Positions 33,004 to 42,830 of a stretch of DNA of 64,000 nt are shown in pieces; positions within the stretch are counted from its first letter, which is position 1, and each line of letters begins with the position of its first letter. This stretch comes from an uncultured Clostridia bacterium (GTDB taxonomy: Bacteria; Bacillota; Clostridia; Christensenellales; Borkfalkiaceae). The stretch covers positions 109,333 through 173,332 of the forward strand of contig CAMRTO010000001.1 in the NCBI GenBank assembly GCA_947053655.1, read 5' to 3'. The notes under the pieces were generated by a model, which had not been told where the DNA came from, did not search any database, and was given only the letters and a program-made list of their open reading frames with translations. A program made the translations under genes and the position numbers.

Positions 33004-35166
33004 TCAATTGACCTGCTTTTTAACCTGCTTCAGCGATAAACCGATACGCTGTTTACCCTTATCGAGATTAATTATAACCGCTTTTACCTGTTGACCGACT
33101 TTAAGAACATCGGAAGGGTGACGGATATAATTGTCGGTAATTTCGGAAATATGCACAAGTCCGTCCTGATGAACGCCTATATCTATAAACGCGCCGAAGT
33201 CGATTACGTTTCTTACCGTACCTTCAACCTCCATACCGACGGCTAAATCTTCAATGCCCATTATGTCTTTTCTGAGCTTTCTGGCAGGCAGGCTGTCGCG
33301 GATATCTCTGCCGGGTTTAATAAGCTCTGCGATAATATCGTTCATAGTGGCTTTGTCCAGTTCGCAAAGCTGCGCCGCCTTATCCGCGCCGTACTCCTTT
33401 ACCTTTGACGGTAAATCCGCCAAATTTCTTGCCCTTACGTCCGCCTCGGAATATCCGAACAGCGAAAGAAGCTTTTCTGCTTTTTTATAAGATTCGGGGT
33501 GAACCGCCGTGTTGTCGAAAATGTTTTTGCCGTCGGGAATACGTAAGAAGCCCGCGCACTGCTCGTATGCCTTTGTACCCAGTTTCGAAACCTTCAAAAG
33601 CTGCGAGCGGGAGTTGAATTTTCCGTTTTCCTCCCTGTACAGAACTATGTTTTTGGCTATGCCCGCATTAAGTCCCGCAACGTATTTCAACAGAGAAACG
33701 CTTGCGGTATTCAGGTCTACGCCCACGCTGTTTACGCAGTCTTCGAGGACGCCGCCCAAAACTCCGTCAAGCCTCTTTTTATCCATATCGTGCTGATACT
33801 GTCCGACTCCGATGGATTTGGGGTCTATTTTTATAAGCTCCGCCAAAGGATCCTGCAAGCGCCTTGCAATTGAAATTGCGGAACGCTTTGTCAAGTCCAG
33901 ATCGGGAAATTCTTCTACGGCAAGCGGACTTGCGGAATAGACGCTTGCGCCCGCTTCGTTTACGACGGCATAGCTGACGTTTCTGTCAACCTCTTTCAAT
34001 AAATCGGCAACGAATATTTCCGTCTCCTTACTTGCCGTACCGTTGCCTATGGAAATTATATCTACGTTATGTTTTTCAATTAAATCTTTGATTATCTTTT
34101 TACTGCCCTCGATATCGGGTTTGGGCGGTACGGGGAAAATTACGCCCGTATCCAGCACTTTACCCGTCTCGTCGACAACGGCGACTTTACAGCCAGTACG
34201 GTAACCGGGGTCGAGCCCAAGCGTCACTTTTCCCTTAACGGGCGGCTGTAACAACAGCGGACGGAGATTTACTTCGAACATTTTTATCGCCTGTTCGCTT
34301 GCCCTGTCGGTAAGTATTGCCCTGACTTCCCTTTCGATACTCGGCTCGATAAGTCTGTCGTATCCGTCCTCCGCGGCTTCTTCAATCAGTTTTGCGCATT
34401 GGGTTTCGTTTTTATTTTTTACGAACTTAGCCACGCATACGCGCTTTGCAATCGAAGGCTCGAAAAATATTTTAACCTTTAAACATTCTTCTTTTTCGCC
34501 CCTGTTTATAGCGAGTATGCGGTGATTTTTGATTTCGGGAATAAGCTCGGCAAATTCCGCGTACATTGCGTAGGTGCTTCTTTCGTCGTCCTTGACAAGC
34601 TTAACCTGCATTTCGCCGTGCTTTTCCAATAAGGTGCGCAGCTTTTTACGGAGTTCCGCATTGTCCGACACAACTTCCGCTATGATATCCTTTGCCCCGG
34701 CAATTGCTTCTTCCGCGCTGTTGACGCCTTTTTCCGCGTCTATGTATTTTACGGCTTCCGCATACGGGTCGCCCTGTTGCTCCAAAATGAAATCCGCAAG
34801 CGGCTTTAAGCCCTTTTCCGTCGCCACGGAAGCGCGGGTCTTTTTCTTCTGCTTGAAGGGACGGTAAACGTCCTCAATCTCGGTCATGGTCTGAGCGCCG
34901 TCGATAGCCGCCTGAATTTCGTCGGTCATCTTTTCCTGTTCGGTTATCGCCCTTGCGACCTCCTCCTTGCGCTTTTCGAGATTTTTAAGATACTCGTACC
35001 TGTCGTTGAGATTTCTCAAAACCTGGTCGTCTATCGCGCCCGTCATCTCTTTGCGGTAGCGGGCTATAAAGGGAATTGTATTCCCTTCGTCCAAAAGTCC
35101 GAGAATATTTTTTACGTGGTCGGGTCTGAGGCTGAATTCCTCCGTCAATCTTGCCGAAATGTCCAT
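33004..35166 (-). CDS. tex: Tex-family S1 RNA-binding protein
   Basis: A 720-residue protein of the Tex/Spt6 family, nucleic-acid-binding factors linked to transcription. Order: N-terminal helical HTH region (LRPDHVKNILGLLDEGNTIPFIARYRKEMTG), YqgF/RNase H-like domain with TLGLDPGYRTGCKVAVVD near 320, helix-hairpin-helix domain (GVDLNTASVSLLKYVAGLN), and a C-terminal S1 domain (VGMEVEGTVRNVIDFGAFIDIG). Length is typical. It starts 4 bp after the AlkD-like gene and is probably the last gene of the repair-rich operon. Confidence 0.96.
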   Translation of the reverse strand: MDISARLTEEFSLRPDHVKNILGLLDEGNTIPFIARYRKEMTGAIDDQVLRNLNDRYEYLKNLEKRKEEVARAITEQEKMTDEIQAAIDGAQTMTEIEDVYRPFKQKKKTRASVATEKGLKPLADFILEQQGDPYAEAVKYIDAEKGVNSAEEAIAGAKDIIAEVVSDNAELRKKLRTLLEKHGEMQVKLVKDDERSTYAMYAEFAELIPEIKNHRILAINRGEKEECLKVKIFFEPSIAKRVCVAKFVKNKNETQCAKLIEEAAEDGYDRLIEPSIEREVRAILTDRASEQAIKMFEVNLRPLLLQPPVKGKVTLGLDPGYRTGCKVAVVDETGKVLDTGVIFPVPPKPDIEGSKKIIKDLIEKHNVDIISIGNGTASKETEIFVADLLKEVDRNVSYAVVNEAGASVYSASPLAVEEFPDLDLTKRSAISIARRLQDPLAELIKIDPKSIGVGQYQHDMDKKRLDGVLGGVLEDCVNSVGVDLNTASVSLLKYVAGLNAGIAKNIVLYREENGKFNSRSQLLKVSKLGTKAYEQCAGFLRIPDGKNIFDNTAVHPESYKKAEKLLSLFGYSEADVRARNLADLPSKVKEYGADKAAQLCELDKATMNDIIAELIKPGRDIRDSLPARKLRKDIMGIEDLAVGMEVEGTVRNVIDFGAFIDIGVHQDGLVHISEITDNYIRHPSDVLKVGQQVKAVIINLDKGKQRIGLSLKQVKKQVN

Positions 35167-35170
35167 AAAG

Positions 35171-35851
35171 TTAAATTTTTAATTCCTTTAAATATTTTTT
35201 TGTCCCGTCCGAAAGCCTATAACTTTCGCACGCTTTTTGAATTGCCTTGTTGTGAGTTTTAGCGTCTATAAAGCCTGCCGTCATGTTTTCCTTCAAGAAC
35301 GCTTCTCCGACGGAATACTGCTTTACCAACAGCTCTGCTATAAGCCACGCCGCCGCCATATGCACGTAATAATAACTTGTGTCTGCGCGTTTTAACGTGC
35401 CGATTATTACGTCCGTATATTTTTCCTCAACGTAAAAATGAAGTAAAGTCGTAAGGGCGAAGCGTTGATAAAATTCCTTACCTTCCGATATGTATTTTTC
35501 TATATAAGAAAGAAACCCGTCCTTATTACTTCTCACGCACGCCGGCGCAAAGCAGTCGCATGTTGCCCAATTATCCATAAGCGACACGCACTTGTCTATG
35601 TATTTCAAAAGCTCGGGATATCCGAGATAAGACGCGGCGGCAAGCTTTACGAAAGTTACTTCGTAATATTCGTCCGGAAAGCCCATAAGCGTTTCCATCG
35701 AATTTCTGTATTTTTTTGCAAGCTTGCGAAGCTGCGGAACACGCACGCCCAATACTTTTATTGTATCGTTTTTTAAAAGTCTTTTATGAAAATCGCGGTA
35801 TTCGGCGTCCGAAAGAGCCGTCAACTCGTCAAAAAACTCTTGATAAAGCAT
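35171..35851 (-). CDS. DNA alkylation repair protein (AlkD-like)
   Basis: A HEAT-like repeat protein of the AlkC/AlkD family, whose members remove alkylated purines such as 3- and 7-methylated bases. I use the ATG at 35851 (226 residues), 8 nt after GGAG; the in-frame ATG 21 bp upstream lacks one. Family features: VLGVRVPQLRKLAKKY, DNWATCDCFAPACVR with the conserved Trp-Asp region, and FYVEEKYTDVII. It overlaps the end of the preceding glycosylase gene by 23 bp and ends 4 bp before tex, so translation is coupled. Confidence 0.9.
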   Translation of the reverse strand: MLYQEFFDELTALSDAEYRDFHKRLLKNDTIKVLGVRVPQLRKLAKKYRNSMETLMGFPDEYYEVTFVKLAAASYLGYPELLKYIDKCVSLMDNWATCDCFAPACVRSNKDGFLSYIEKYISEGKEFYQRFALTTLLHFYVEEKYTDVIIGTLKRADTSYYYVHMAAAWLIAELLVKQYSVGEAFLKENMTAGFIDAKTHNKAIQKACESYRLSDGTKKYLKELKI

Positions 35852-36305
35852 TATGCCACTCCGTTTCGTCAAAGCGGGTATTTGCGGGGCTTGTCGACGA
35901 TAGTCCGATATACGGCGTGCCGATATCCGAAAAATGCTTTTCGAAAATTTTATAAGCAGTCGTGCCGTTTAATATTATATACCGAATATTTGAATTTTGC
36001 AAGAGAGATTTGATATTTGCCGTCTTAAAATTTTTTATAGTCGAGTCCTGCGACCCGACTATCTCACACTCCGTGACTATATCCCACAGCGCTATGCCGT
36101 ATTTTAACAGAAAGGCGCGCTTTTCTTCCGTCGTAGGCGGAACGGGTTCGTTATAGTGCGAGCAAACGACGCGCCAAAAACGGTTTTGAGGATTCCCGTA
36201 ATAAAAATCTATTTGCCTGCTTTTAACCGACGGAAAACTGCCCAGTATCAGAAGTTTGCAGTTTTTATCGCAGACGGGGTCGAAGCCGTGCTTTATTACG
36301 CTCAT
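35829..36305 (-). CDS. Hypoxanthine-DNA glycosylase (UDG family 6)
   Basis: A 158-residue base-excision enzyme of the uracil-DNA glycosylase superfamily. LLILGSFPSVKSRQ followed by FYYGNPQNRFWRV and the C-terminal GLSSTSPANTRF are characteristic of the deoxyinosine/hypoxanthine-DNA glycosylase group, which removes deaminated adenine. It overlaps the M16 peptidase gene end by 4 bp and the AlkD-like gene start by 23 bp. Together with uvrC, mutS2 and the AlkD-like gene it gives this operon four repair functions. Confidence 0.88.
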   Translation of the reverse strand: MSVIKHGFDPVCDKNCKLLILGSFPSVKSRQIDFYYGNPQNRFWRVVCSHYNEPVPPTTEEKRAFLLKYGIALWDIVTECEIVGSQDSTIKNFKTANIKSLLQNSNIRYIILNGTTAYKIFEKHFSDIGTPYIGLSSTSPANTRFDETEWHNALSRVF

Positions 36306-37540
36306 AAATCCAACGGCTTGTCCGCATTGCCGATAAGCGCCGCGGCAAGATACTTTTCGTCGAAGTTTGCGTCTATCGCTTCGAACACCTCGTCAACGGT
36401 CATTCTTTTTACCTTTTCGACCCTTTCTTCGAAGTTATATATTTTATCGCTGTAAATAAGCTCTCTGCCGTAAAGAAGCATTTGCGAGCTTGTGCTTTCC
36501 TGCGCGAATATCGAAGACGAAATAAGCTGTTCCTTACCGCGCAAAAATTCTTCGTTGGTGATATTCTTTTTCTTAATATCGTTTATGCAATCGAAAACGG
36601 CGTCGTAACACTTCAAATAATTTTCGGGATTGACGCCTGCGTAAACGACCAAAGACCCCACTTCCTCAAACGGAGAAACGTAAGAGTAAACCGTATAGGC
36701 AAGCCCCAATTCCTCCCTGACTTTCTGAAACAGTCTTGACGACATGCTTCCGCCGAGAATGCAGTTCATTATCTGCGTAGCGTCGAAAAGCCTGTCGTAG
36801 CGCTTGACGGAAGGGAAAGCAAGCCCCAGATGAATTTGCTCTATATTCTTTTTGCGCAGAAGCGATTTTGCGGTAAGCTTTACGTCGACGTAAAATTTTT
36901 CCGCCGCGCATGACGCAAGAGAGGAAAAATATTTTTCCGCAAGCTCTTCGGCAAACGACGTTTCGATATTGCCCGCCATGGCAATTACAATGTTCTGCGG
37001 AACGTAATGCCGCGACATATAATTTTTAACGTCGGAAACCGTAAACGAATTTACGTTTTTTCTGCTGCCGAGGATATTTCTTCCATAGCCGCTCTCGCCG
37101 TAAAACGCCTGCGAAAGCGTGTCCAGACACAGGTCGTCCGGCGTATCGTCGTTCATGTTTATTTCTTCGACTATGACGCCCTTTTCACGCTTCATTTCCT
37201 CCTCGGGAAATGCGCTGTTCAAAAACAAATCCGACAATATTTCAAAAGCCTTGCCTGCGTTGGCAGTCGTTGATTTCGCGTAATAGCACGTGATGTCCTT
37301 AGACGTGAACGCATTCATCTGAGCGCCTATCCTGTCCATCTCGTCGGAAATTTCAAAAGCCGTGCGCTTTTGCGTTCCCTTGAACATCATGTGCTCTATA
37401 AAATGCGATATGCCGTCCTCGCTGTCGCTTTCAAGACTTGCGCCCGTATGCACTATTATGCCCATGGAAACGGACAAAAGCCCCGGCATGTTTTTTACGA
37501 TTAATCTGATTCCGTTATCGAATTTTTTACAGTGAAGCAT
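36302..37540 (-). CDS. M16-family zinc peptidase (processing-peptidase type)
   Basis: A 412-residue pitrilysin/insulinase-type peptidase. The inverted zinc motif HxxEH is HFIEH (46-50), the distal glutamates are in VIVEEINMNDD, and the second half has GLAFPSVKRYD and the conserved GGSMSSRLFQKVREELGLAYTVYSY. The length and motifs match the PqqL/YmxG-like single-subunit proteins of Firmicutes. In Bacillus ymxG lies next to the pdaB-like polysaccharide deacetylase ylxY; the same two neighbours occur here with a 1-bp overlap. No signal peptide. Confidence 0.94.
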   Translation of the reverse strand: MLHCKKFDNGIRLIVKNMPGLLSVSMGIIVHTGASLESDSEDGISHFIEHMMFKGTQKRTAFEISDEMDRIGAQMNAFTSKDITCYYAKSTTANAGKAFEILSDLFLNSAFPEEEMKREKGVIVEEINMNDDTPDDLCLDTLSQAFYGESGYGRNILGSRKNVNSFTVSDVKNYMSRHYVPQNIVIAMAGNIETSFAEELAEKYFSSLASCAAEKFYVDVKLTAKSLLRKKNIEQIHLGLAFPSVKRYDRLFDATQIMNCILGGSMSSRLFQKVREELGLAYTVYSYVSPFEEVGSLVVYAGVNPENYLKCYDAVFDCINDIKKKNITNEEFLRGKEQLISSSIFAQESTSSQMLLYGRELIYSDKIYNFEERVEKVKRMTVDEVFEAIDANFDEKYLAAALIGNADKPLDL

Positions 37541-38241
37541 TATTCTCCTAAATTTTGAGATACCGTAACGGCGGAAAGACCGTTATCTCTTATGTAAGTC
37601 AATATTTTCGGGAGGGCTGTTACCGTGCAATCCGTAGGGTGCATCAGTACGAACTCTCCTTTTTCCAAATTTTCGGTCGCACGGGAATAAATGACGCCCG
37701 CGTCCTTATCGCGCCAGTCAATCGTGTCCCTACTCCACATTATAACCTTTAAACCGAGAGAAATGCAAGCGTTTATCGTAGCTTCGCAAAAAGCACCCGA
37801 GGGCGGCGCGAATAGAGTTACGTTATCATTGCAAATCATGTTAAGAAGTTTTACGCTGGGACGGATTTCTTCGAGATTTTTTTCAACCGTCATACGCGAA
37901 TGGTCTTTGTGAAAATATCCGTGACTGGCTATTTCATGTCCGCGCCTGTATATTTCGCGCACGCAATCTACGTTGTCGTCCGCCCAGCTTCCGCCTATAA
38001 AAAACGTGGATTTACTCTCGTATTCGTCGAGAACATCAAGTATCTTTAACACGTTTTCCGTGTGCTCGTACACATTGAACATCAAGCTGACGCCCGAACC
38101 GTTTTCCGCGCGGTAATAAAGATTGGGATTTTTGTTGGAAACAGCCACGGCCTTTCCGCCGAAAAACCCAACCAAAGATACAGCGAGAACTATAACGACC
38201 AAAACGCAATTTGTAACAACCGAAATAAGTTTACCCTTCAA
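37540..38241 (-). CDS. Polysaccharide-deacetylase-fold protein, degenerate motif 1
   Basis: A 233-residue NodB-fold protein with an N-terminal membrane anchor (about 8-33), so it faces the outside. The start is TTG at 38241, 8 nt after GAGG. The zinc histidines are present in ASHGYFHKDHSRM (His107, His111), and RDTIDWRDKDAGVI and VLMHPT are intact. Motif 1, normally TFDDGP with the catalytic and metal-binding aspartates, reads LMFNVYE. I recall such forms from other Clostridia (YlxY-like). Whether it deacetylates is doubtful; it may bind glycan instead. It sits between mutS2 (60-bp gap) and the M16 peptidase. Confidence 0.85.
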   Translation of the reverse strand: MKGKLISVVTNCVLVVIVLAVSLVGFFGGKAVAVSNKNPNLYYRAENGSGVSLMFNVYEHTENVLKILDVLDEYESKSTFFIGGSWADDNVDCVREIYRRGHEIASHGYFHKDHSRMTVEKNLEEIRPSVKLLNMICNDNVTLFAPPSGAFCEATINACISLGLKVIMWSRDTIDWRDKDAGVIYSRATENLEKGEFVLMHPTDCTVTALPKILTYIRDNGLSAVTVSQNLGE

Positions 38242-38301
38242 TAGTTTACCCTCAAAACAAAATACTATTTATATAATATTAAAGTTAAGGGCAATTATTG
38301 A

Positions 38302-40659
38302 CTATTTAATTTTTATAAAAGTTACGCCCGTTTCTCCCTCGCCGTATTTTCCCGAACGGAAGCTTGCCACATGTCTGTGTTTTTGGAGGCGGCGGGCAAT
38401 GGCTTCCCTCAGTCTGCCTGTTCCCACTCCGTGAATAACTTTTATTTCTTCGAGATTGTCGGTAACCGCTTTATCGATAAAATTATCGACCTCGTACAAC
38501 GCCTCGTCTACCGTCATGCCCAAAACATTTATTTCAAGCAACGGCGCGGATGCGGGAATATTTTTTACTATTTTGACTTTGCCGCGCTCCGGCTTGCTTT
38601 CTCCCGTTAAAAGCAAACCGTCAATACGGCAATGCAGTTTCATACTGCCGCATTCGACCTCCGCTTCTCCTTTATTTACGTTAAAGCTTGTAATTTTACC
38701 AACACTCTGCAATTTTTTTACAAAAACGGACGCCCCGACCTTTAAATTTTCTTTAGTGGCCTGAACGTATTCGTTTACGGTCGGCTTTTTATCTTCGTCG
38801 TCGAAAGAAATTTGCTGCATCCTATTTTTCAGCGTACGCGCTTTGATAAGGTCGGACTGGGTAACTTCCTCCGCTTTGAAAATATTTTCTATCTCGGCAA
38901 GAATTTCTTCGGCGCGTTCTGTGCGTTCTGCGATTATTCTCCTGCTTTCGCTCCTTGCCGAACGCGAAATTTTTTCTTTTTCCGCATTTAGTTCCTCAAT
39001 GCGCGCATTGAGTTCCGCAAGTTTCTTGGCATATTCAGATTCCATGGCGCAAGCGGAACGCAACTTTTCTTCGGCTTGCGCTTTGCTTTCCTGCGCACTG
39101 CGGATTATATTTTCCAAAGTGCGCTCATCGTCCGACAGGTAGTTTTCGGCGTCGGAAAGAATACTTTCCCCAAGCCCCAGACGCCGCGCAATAATCAGCG
39201 CGTTGCTTGTGCCGGCAAGCCCTATCCTAATACTGTAAAGCGGTTTGAACGTATCGGAATCGAACTCCATACCGGCGTTTTCCATACGCTCTGCGTTATA
39301 GGCAAATTCCTTCAAAGCGGTAAAATGCGTGGTAATTATGCCCTTGCAACCAGCTGATAAAAGATGCTTTATTATCGCTTTGGCAAGCGCCTGCCCCTCC
39401 TCGGGGTTGGTCCCTCCGCCGAGTTCGTCCAATAGAACGAGACTGTTTGAATTTGCATTTGAGCATATTTCGGAAATATTAAGTATATGCGAAGAAAACG
39501 TCGAAAGATTTTCTTCTATGCTCTGGCTGTCGCCTATATCGCAGAATACATTATCGAACACAGCAATATTGCTGCCAGACGCGGCGGGAATAAACAGTCC
39601 GCACGCCGCCATAAGGCAAAACAGCCCGCAAAGCTTCAACGTAACGGTTTTACCGCCTGTGTTTGCACCGCTGAGAAGAAGAAAATCATACTTATCGCCC
39701 AGCTCTACCGTAACGGGAACGATTTTTTTTGCGTCAATCAAAGGATGTCTGCCTTTGATTATTTTTATATAACCCCTACGGTTTATATCGGGTTTACTGC
39801 ACTTGTTTACGTAACAATATTCCGCGCGCGCATAAAACGAGTCCATCTCCGCCAATATTTCCATATCCGCAAAAAGCCTGTCGCGCATAGCGCCGACGCG
39901 TAACGAAAGCGCGCGTAAAATTGCTTCCGTTTCCTCTTTTTCGTCTATGGCAAGGGCAATCAATTCGTTATTTAATTCCAGCACCTGCTCGGGCTCTATA
40001 AAAAACGTCGCGCCCGTCTGCGAGCGGTCGTGAACAAATCCGCGTACAGAGTGCTTGTATTCCGCTTTAACGGGTATAACATACCTGTCGTTTCTTATCG
40101 TCACGATAGCGTCCTGCAAATAGCGGGAATATTCGGTCAGATAGTCCGAAAGCTTTGCGCGGATTTTAGCGTTTAAATTTTTAATCTGGCTTCTTATTGC
40201 GCGAAGTCTGTCGCTGGCGGAATCCGCAAGCATATCCGGCGGAATTATTTTTTCGTAAATATCGTTTTCGAGCCCTCTGTCGAAATACAAATTATCCGCC
40301 ATTGCGGACATTATTTTAATTTCACCGTTGCCGACGCTTGCAATACCGTCGTGCGCGATACGCGCCGAACGCAAAAGCGCGGCGGACTTTAACAGTTCTT
40401 CGCAAGACAGCGCCGAGCCCATTGCCGCGCACTCCACCGAGTCGCGGACGTCGTCGAAATACTCCACCCTGCCTATGCCGTAGGCATAAAGTAATTTATC
40501 ACACTCGTCCGTGCAGGAGAGAAGCTTTTCCGCCACGCCGAAATTATCCGTCGGTACGAAAGCTTTTACTTTCTCCTTGCCCTCCGCAAGGACCGCATAA
40601 TCGCTTACCGCGGATAAAATTTTATTCAGTTCGAGACTTTTGAAACTTCTGATGTCCAT
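38302..40659 (-). CDS. mutS2: Endonuclease MutS2
   Basis: A 785-residue MutS homologue lacking the mismatch-recognition domain; such proteins suppress recombination or, in Bacillus, act on collided ribosomes. The core has Walker A SGANTGGKTVTLK (about 330-342) and Walker B SLVLLDELGGGTNPEEG (about 406-422). A coiled coil follows at about 500-620. The C-terminal Smr nuclease domain (about 708-785) has LEINVLGMTVDEALYEVD and IHGVGTGRLREAI. All parts are complete. It starts 2 bp after the U32 gene. Confidence 0.96.
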   Translation of the reverse strand: MDIRSFKSLELNKILSAVSDYAVLAEGKEKVKAFVPTDNFGVAEKLLSCTDECDKLLYAYGIGRVEYFDDVRDSVECAAMGSALSCEELLKSAALLRSARIAHDGIASVGNGEIKIMSAMADNLYFDRGLENDIYEKIIPPDMLADSASDRLRAIRSQIKNLNAKIRAKLSDYLTEYSRYLQDAIVTIRNDRYVIPVKAEYKHSVRGFVHDRSQTGATFFIEPEQVLELNNELIALAIDEKEETEAILRALSLRVGAMRDRLFADMEILAEMDSFYARAEYCYVNKCSKPDINRRGYIKIIKGRHPLIDAKKIVPVTVELGDKYDFLLLSGANTGGKTVTLKLCGLFCLMAACGLFIPAASGSNIAVFDNVFCDIGDSQSIEENLSTFSSHILNISEICSNANSNSLVLLDELGGGTNPEEGQALAKAIIKHLLSAGCKGIITTHFTALKEFAYNAERMENAGMEFDSDTFKPLYSIRIGLAGTSNALIIARRLGLGESILSDAENYLSDDERTLENIIRSAQESKAQAEEKLRSACAMESEYAKKLAELNARIEELNAEKEKISRSARSESRRIIAERTERAEEILAEIENIFKAEEVTQSDLIKARTLKNRMQQISFDDEDKKPTVNEYVQATKENLKVGASVFVKKLQSVGKITSFNVNKGEAEVECGSMKLHCRIDGLLLTGESKPERGKVKIVKNIPASAPLLEINVLGMTVDEALYEVDNFIDKAVTDNLEEIKVIHGVGTGRLREAIARRLQKHRHVASFRSGKYGEGETGVTFIKIK

Positions 40660-40661
40660 AT

Positions 40662-42830
40662 TTACAATATACCGTTGGAATAATGTCCGCGCGTATGGTT
40701 TTTATAAAATTTTTCCAGCTCCGCGCGCGTTCGGTTAGCCGCAATCTCTGCGGCGTTGTCCGTAAGGGTGCAGTCCAAAAGCCTGCCCGCGGAGCAACCG
40801 TCCGTAACAAGGTCCGCACAGTTATACACTTCGAACCTGCAACCGGTTACTTCATACCTGCGCAAAGGAAATTTGCGCCCGTTTTCGTCCGTAAGCGTGT
40901 AAATTTTTCTTCTGTCGCAGGACGCGCACTTCTTTTCAAACGGACAATAAATCAAATCCATAACTTTTATATTGCCCGCCGTAAGATAGAACGTGTTTTC
41001 CCTTGACAGTTCTTCCGCTTCGGAACGGGTCAGTTCCTTTGACAGGCATACATAGTCTGCCTTACACATGGAAAGCGAAAGCTTGTTTGTAATATTAAAT
41101 CCGACACCCGCAAAAAATTTTTTACCGAGCTTTTCGGCAAGCTTCTGTCCGAAATACGAGTCGCAGTAAACACCGTCGAATAAGCAAGCTGCCTTTTCGA
41201 AAATTTCCGTTTCGCCGCCTGTTAAATAAGGCGGTATATAAAGAAATTTTTCACCGTCGAAATTGTCCGTAAGAGTTTCGACACCGTCAAAAGTACAATC
41301 GCATTTCAAAATTCCTATATCGGCTTTTAAGCCGTTCAAGTTTCCGCAAATTACCGCCGTTTTATTATTTTCCGTTACCGGAAAATTTTTATTATAAGCG
41401 CAAATTGCAGAATGTGTATTTTTGCTTTCCGAAATTTCACGGTAATAATCCGCGTAAACTTTGCGTCTGAACGCATTTAACACGGACGACGGCACAAAAA
41501 CACCGTCGGTTTTCACTGTTTCGAAGCAAGGCGTAAACGGATAAGTGTCGGTCTTTTCGAAACAACGAATAAGCTGTTCTTCCGTAAGAGAAGACGTTTT
41601 CGCTTTTTCCAAAGGAAGTTCGCCGTAAAAGGCGCGACCGTTAATTTCGGCACAGGCGGGTTTCCCCGCGGAAAAATCCAAACCCACTTTCAACGGTATC
41701 GATCTTTTATGCGCGAGAAGCCGCCCGTTTAACGCGGTGTCTGTGGTAATGAAAACCTTGTCACCGTTTTTCAGTCTGTCCTTAGTCAGGACGGTAAAAC
41801 CGCCTGTTACGGATTTACCGTATGCTCCTCCGCCGGCTTCTTTGCCGCCGCGCAAAATTTTGAAACCGTCTCCGTGACCGGGCTTCAACACGCTTTGACA
41901 AATATATTCACCGTTAACCACTTTGATTATACCGGCAAATTCACCTATATGTCCCTGCACCGCAGACGAAATAAATTTTTTGTCCTGACCGAAAGCAAGC
42001 CCCTCGGTATAATTTCCGCGGTTATAAGTGCGTTTAAGCGCGCTTATATCCCCCTCCGCGCCTTCCAAAATATTTTTGTAATATCCGACAGCGGCGGAAA
42101 CGTATTCCGGACGGCGCATTCTACCCTCTATTTTAAAGGAATATACGCCCGCCTCAATAAGCTTTTTGATATTTGTTCCGACGCATAAATCCGACAGAGA
42201 AAGCCTGTATGCCGCGTCCCCGAAGTCCGCCCTGTCTATCGAATACTTTTTACGGCAAGGCTGTTTGCATTTGCCTCTGTTTCCGCTGTTGCCGCCCGCA
42301 AACGACGACATGTAACACTGCCCCGAAAAGCACGTGCATAGGGCGCCCTGCACAAACACCTCGGTTTCAATGATTTTAGCGATTTCGACGATATCTTCGA
42401 ATTTGGTTTCTCTTGCCGTTATCACCCTTTCGAAGCCCGCGGATTTGGCTAACTGCGCACCGTAAGCGTTGCATACCCCCGCCTGCGTGGAAAGATGTAA
42501 AGATATTTGCGGCGCATTTTGTTTTATATATTTGCCTAAAAACAAATCCTGCAATATAAGCGCGTCCGCGCCTGCATTCCACACCTCGGACGCGAGAGTT
42601 AAAAACTCCGCAAGCTCGCTATCCTTGACGACCGTATTCAGCGCCGCGTAAACTTTTACGCCGAAAGCGTGAGCATATCCGCATATTTTTTCAAGCGCGG
42701 CAACGTCGAAATTTCCCGCCGAGCTTCTTGCGGAAAATTTATTCATTCCCAGATAAATGGCATCCGTGCCCGCATTAATCGCGGCAAGAGCGCTGTTTTC
42801 ATTGCCTGCGGGCGCAAGTATTTCAAACAT
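40662..42830 (-). CDS. U32-family peptidase homologue (RlhA-like)
   Basis: A 722-residue U32 protein with the C-terminal DUF3656 region. The N-terminal TIM-barrel part has EILAPAGNENSALAAINAGT and the U32 signature IEGRMRRPEYVSAAVGYY. Cysteines 165, 167, 172, 188 and 192 (GALCTCFSGQC ... KCKQPC) form the expected iron-sulfur ligand cluster. Relatives with this architecture (E. coli RlhA) hydroxylate C2501 of 23S rRNA; other U32 proteins modify tRNA or ubiquinone. A hydroxylation role is therefore more likely than proteolysis. It overlaps the HAD gene end by 8 bp. Confidence 0.9.
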   Translation of the reverse strand: MFEILAPAGNENSALAAINAGTDAIYLGMNKFSARSSAGNFDVAALEKICGYAHAFGVKVYAALNTVVKDSELAEFLTLASEVWNAGADALILQDLFLGKYIKQNAPQISLHLSTQAGVCNAYGAQLAKSAGFERVITARETKFEDIVEIAKIIETEVFVQGALCTCFSGQCYMSSFAGGNSGNRGKCKQPCRKKYSIDRADFGDAAYRLSLSDLCVGTNIKKLIEAGVYSFKIEGRMRRPEYVSAAVGYYKNILEGAEGDISALKRTYNRGNYTEGLAFGQDKKFISSAVQGHIGEFAGIIKVVNGEYICQSVLKPGHGDGFKILRGGKEAGGGAYGKSVTGGFTVLTKDRLKNGDKVFITTDTALNGRLLAHKRSIPLKVGLDFSAGKPACAEINGRAFYGELPLEKAKTSSLTEEQLIRCFEKTDTYPFTPCFETVKTDGVFVPSSVLNAFRRKVYADYYREISESKNTHSAICAYNKNFPVTENNKTAVICGNLNGLKADIGILKCDCTFDGVETLTDNFDGEKFLYIPPYLTGGETEIFEKAACLFDGVYCDSYFGQKLAEKLGKKFFAGVGFNITNKLSLSMCKADYVCLSKELTRSEAEELSRENTFYLTAGNIKVMDLIYCPFEKKCASCDRRKIYTLTDENGRKFPLRRYEVTGCRFEVYNCADLVTDGCSAGRLLDCTLTDNAAEIAANRTRAELEKFYKNHTRGHYSNGIL

